Assembly (NCBI RefSeq): GCF_030450125.1
Contig: NZ_CP123923.1
Span: 2,046,001 to 2,110,000 of the forward strand
DNA length: 64,000 nucleotides
Source of the DNA: Streptomyces sp. WP-1
Lineage (GTDB): Bacteria; Actinomycetota; Actinomycetes; Streptomycetales; Streptomycetaceae
Direction of reading: 5' to 3'
The position numbers were made by a program, and so were the translations under genes. Shown here piece after piece: positions 62,630-64,000 of this stretch. Positions within the stretch are counted from its first letter, which is position 1, and every line of letters begins with the position of its first letter. The notes below the pieces were generated by a model. The model searched no databases. It saw nothing but the letters and a program-made list of their open reading frames with translations, and was not told the origin of the DNA.

Positions 62630-62665
62630 CTCACGGGAGGCGACTTGTGGGCCCCCTCCCGTGAG
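62630..62665 (-). terminator. Hairpin after the sigma-like gene
   Basis: CTCACGGGAGG pairs with CCTCCCGTGAG (11 bp) around a 14-base loop, 15 bases beyond the sigma-like stop. Confidence 0.75.
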
Positions 62666-62679
62666 TCCGAGTAGCGGCA

Positions 62680-63330
62680 CTAGCTCGTCACGTCGCCCAG
62701 TACCTCGTCGTAGATCGTTTCCTTGTAGGGCTCCAGGGCCTTGCACACGTCCTTGAACCGGCGGCCCACCGTATGCCGGTCGATCCTGAGGCAACGCGCG
62801 ATCTCCGCCTGGCCGAGACCCTCGACGATCGCGAGCCTGCCGACCGGGTACAGCTTGTCCGTCAGCTTCTCGGCGAGGAACCGGTCGATGGCCTTGAGCC
62901 GGACCTCCCGTGCGTGGTCACCCTCGTCCGCCTCGACCGGCACCTCGGGGAACTCGCGCACCGGGGACGAGAGATCACGGTCCCTGCCGCGCACCGCGTC
63001 CGCGATGACATCGCGCATGACCTTGCGCGCGAAGGCCCGTCCGCCGTCCCGTCGGTCCAGGGCGAAGTCCGGCCTCGACCAGGCGCGCACCAGCTGGAGC
63101 ACGCAGCTCTGCACCAGGTCCTCCGGCATGTACTGCATGCGCGCCTGGCGCACCATGCCTTCGAGGAACGGCTTCAACCGCCGCAATTCCTCGACCTGTT
63201 CGGCCGTCAGCCACCGACGGGGCTTGGACTCCGGGGCGGGACGGGTGCCGGGGACGGGGACGGAGTCCGGCGGGATACTCGGTGGGTCGTTCGGCTCCGT
63301 CGGCCCTCGAACATCGGGGGCATTGCGCAT
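62680..63330 (-). CDS. Sigma-70-like (ECF-type) factor
   Basis: A 216-residue protein. A Pro-rich N-tail precedes region-2-like helices (VRQARMQYMPEDLVQSCVL, ARKVMRDVIADAVRGRDRDL). A C-terminal helix-turn-helix follows (GLGQAEIARCLRIDRHTVGR, then RFKDV) as in sigma region 4. Both parts are diverged from standard ECF sigmas, so a sigma-like regulator is a fair name. ATG 63330 has AAGGA nine bases upstream; a TTG ten codons earlier is possible. No anti-sigma gene is adjacent. Confidence 0.7.
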   Translation of the reverse strand: MRNAPDVRGPTEPNDPPSIPPDSVPVPGTRPAPESKPRRWLTAEQVEELRRLKPFLEGMVRQARMQYMPEDLVQSCVLQLVRAWSRPDFALDRRDGGRAFARKVMRDVIADAVRGRDRDLSSPVREFPEVPVEADEGDHAREVRLKAIDRFLAEKLTDKLYPVGRLAIVEGLGQAEIARCLRIDRHTVGRRFKDVCKALEPYKETIYDEVLGDVTS

Positions 63331-63461
63331 AGGGACCAGTCCTTCCCGTCGGTCAGCCAACTCGGCACTGTCCTGCGGCGGTTCACCGCTTCATCCATCC
63401 ATGCCGTGGGGCGGACCCGGTACGGTGCGTTTTCGGACCACGAGTTCGAGCGACCGGACGC

Positions 63462-63611
63462 TCAACTCAGCACCTGGTGAACGAAGACGGCGACGCCGAC
63501 GCCCACGAGCAGGGCTACGCCGAGCGGCGGGTTGAGGAAGGCCACGTAGGTGACCAGCCCCGCGACGACCAGGATCAGCAGGGCACGTTGAAGCTTCTGG
63601 ACGGGGTCCAT
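63462..63611 (-). CDS. 49-residue membrane protein
   Basis: A small frame encoding MDPVQKLQRALLILVVAGLV, then a short turn (NPP) and a second hydrophobic helix. This is a two-span hairpin protein. GGAG is about eight bases before ATG 63611, and codon bias is typical of real genes. Function is unknown. Confidence 0.65.
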   Translation of the reverse strand: MDPVQKLQRALLILVVAGLVTYVAFLNPPLGVALLVGVGVAVFVHQVLS

Positions 63612-63724
63612 TCGGTCTGCTCCGAGGGAGAGTTACGACACCGGCCCTGAGCCGGCACGACCGGCCGACCACCGGTCCACCAGAGCAGGCCGCACGGACG
63701 AAACCCCGAGGGAGCACGGCGCAC

Positions 63725-63740
63725 GGTGACCATCGTCACC
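63725..63740. promoter_or_regulatory. GGTGAC-N4-GTCACC dyad
   Basis: A perfect 6+6 inverted repeat 114 bases before the small membrane-protein gene. It is a possible operator. The inner GTGAC/GTCAC arms match those at 34089-34102, but the spacers differ. Confidence 0.4.
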
Positions 63741-63854
63741 TCGCGCATCGCGCCTGGCGTACCCGGCCTTCAGGGAAGGAGATGGGAAACGGCGTCGCTC
63801 GTTTCGTCCCCGCGTCGTCAAGGAGCAGAACCGGTACGAGACGGCCTAGGACGC

Positions 63855-63899
63855 CGAGAGGCGTGCCACCGGCCCCACCCGGGGGTCAGGGCACGCCTC
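63855..63899. terminator. Hairpin before the right-edge gene end
   Basis: GAGGCGTGCC pairs with GGCACGCCTC (10 bp) with a 25-base GC-rich loop. It lies just past the stop of the leftward partial gene and fits its terminator. Confidence 0.6.
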
Positions 63900-63908
63900 G
63901 CGTTCGGT

Positions 63909-64000
63909 TCAGATTCCGGCCGCGTACCGTACGAACCGCGTCCAGCCCTCCGGCCCGACGGCGAAGTCCGGGCGCGTGATGTCCTTGGAGTCGCGTACGT
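63909..64000 (-). CDS. DUF397 protein, C-terminal part (cut by window)
   Basis: The last 30 codons, read leftward, end VRDSKDITRPDFAVGPEGW then TRFVRYAAGI and stop. This is the typical tail of streptomycete DUF397 proteins, which usually sit beside a DUF5753/Xre regulator as a small effector. The rest, and any regulator partner, lie right of base 64000. Confidence 0.85.
   Translation of the reverse strand, partial: VRDSKDITRPDFAVGPEGWTRFVRYAAGI

Overview
The DNA is about 70-74% GC with strong third-position G/C bias and is very probably from a Streptomyces chromosome. Supporting markers are mycothiol/F420-type enzymes, a SARP regulator, SepF-like, GAF-ANTAR and DUF397 proteins, and the MutAB-MeaB set. 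No CRISPR array, rRNA or insertion sequence was seen.

1-17.9 kb is a biosynthetic cluster for an azoxy-lipid (elaiomycin/azodyrecin/valanimycin-like) metabolite. It holds a class III aminotransferase, a SRPBCC protein, a VlmO-like membrane protein, a flavin reductase, a VlmB/AurF-like diiron oxygenase, KAS III, ACP, KAS II, a permease, a second-type seryl-tRNA synthetase (VlmL-like), FabI, a ferredoxin, an MFS exporter, a fatty acid desaturase, a 49-residue protein, a DUF2156 aminoacyl-tRNA-dependent transferase (VlmA-like), a SARP regulator and an acyl-CoA carboxylase beta/epsilon pair. The inferred logic is: a short fatty chain is made and aminated; serine is activated on tRNA and moved to an alkylhydroxylamine; the N-N bond forms and is oxidised to azoxy. 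The unusual part is a class II serine-type tRNA gene at 14772-14865 with an abnormal anticodon arm. It sits behind an 11-bp-period SARP box. I propose it is a dedicated, non-decoding seryl carrier. Two more SARP boxes precede the desaturase operon and the carboxylase genes.

18.6-22.7 kb and 30.9-34.0 kb look like two halves of one anthranilate (2-aminobenzoyl-CoA) catabolic locus: RidA, acyl-CoA dehydrogenase, CoA ligase, PaaX-like regulator, then a fused monooxygenase/reductase and an enoyl-CoA hydratase. The two divergent control regions share a 13-bp motif (12/13 identical).

Between the halves, 23.4-29.0 kb looks like an immune island. It has a SARP-type DNA-binding module fused to a ThsA-type macro domain, a membrane-anchored macro protein (type II Thoeris ThsA-like), a TIR-like protein and a membrane protein. 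The last two overlap and share a GDRSQNFFGG motif, at the N end of the TIR protein and the C end of the membrane protein. This resembles bacterial amyloid signalling pairs.

34-64 kb is mostly ordinary core genome: a regulatory ATPase, an amino-acid transporter, ornithine carbamoyltransferase and arginine deiminase, an SPFH protein with a NAD-kinase-like partner, the Hen1-Pnkp RNA-repair pair, an F420-type oxidoreductase, a MazG-like protein with an ATPase, a SepF paralogue, a large membrane protein, MutA-MutB-MeaB, GAF-ANTAR and GAF-PP2C signalling proteins, an amidohydrolase/MarR pair, a mycothiol-type protein, a frameshifted HAD hydrolase, a sigma-like factor, small proteins, and a truncated DUF397 gene at the right edge.
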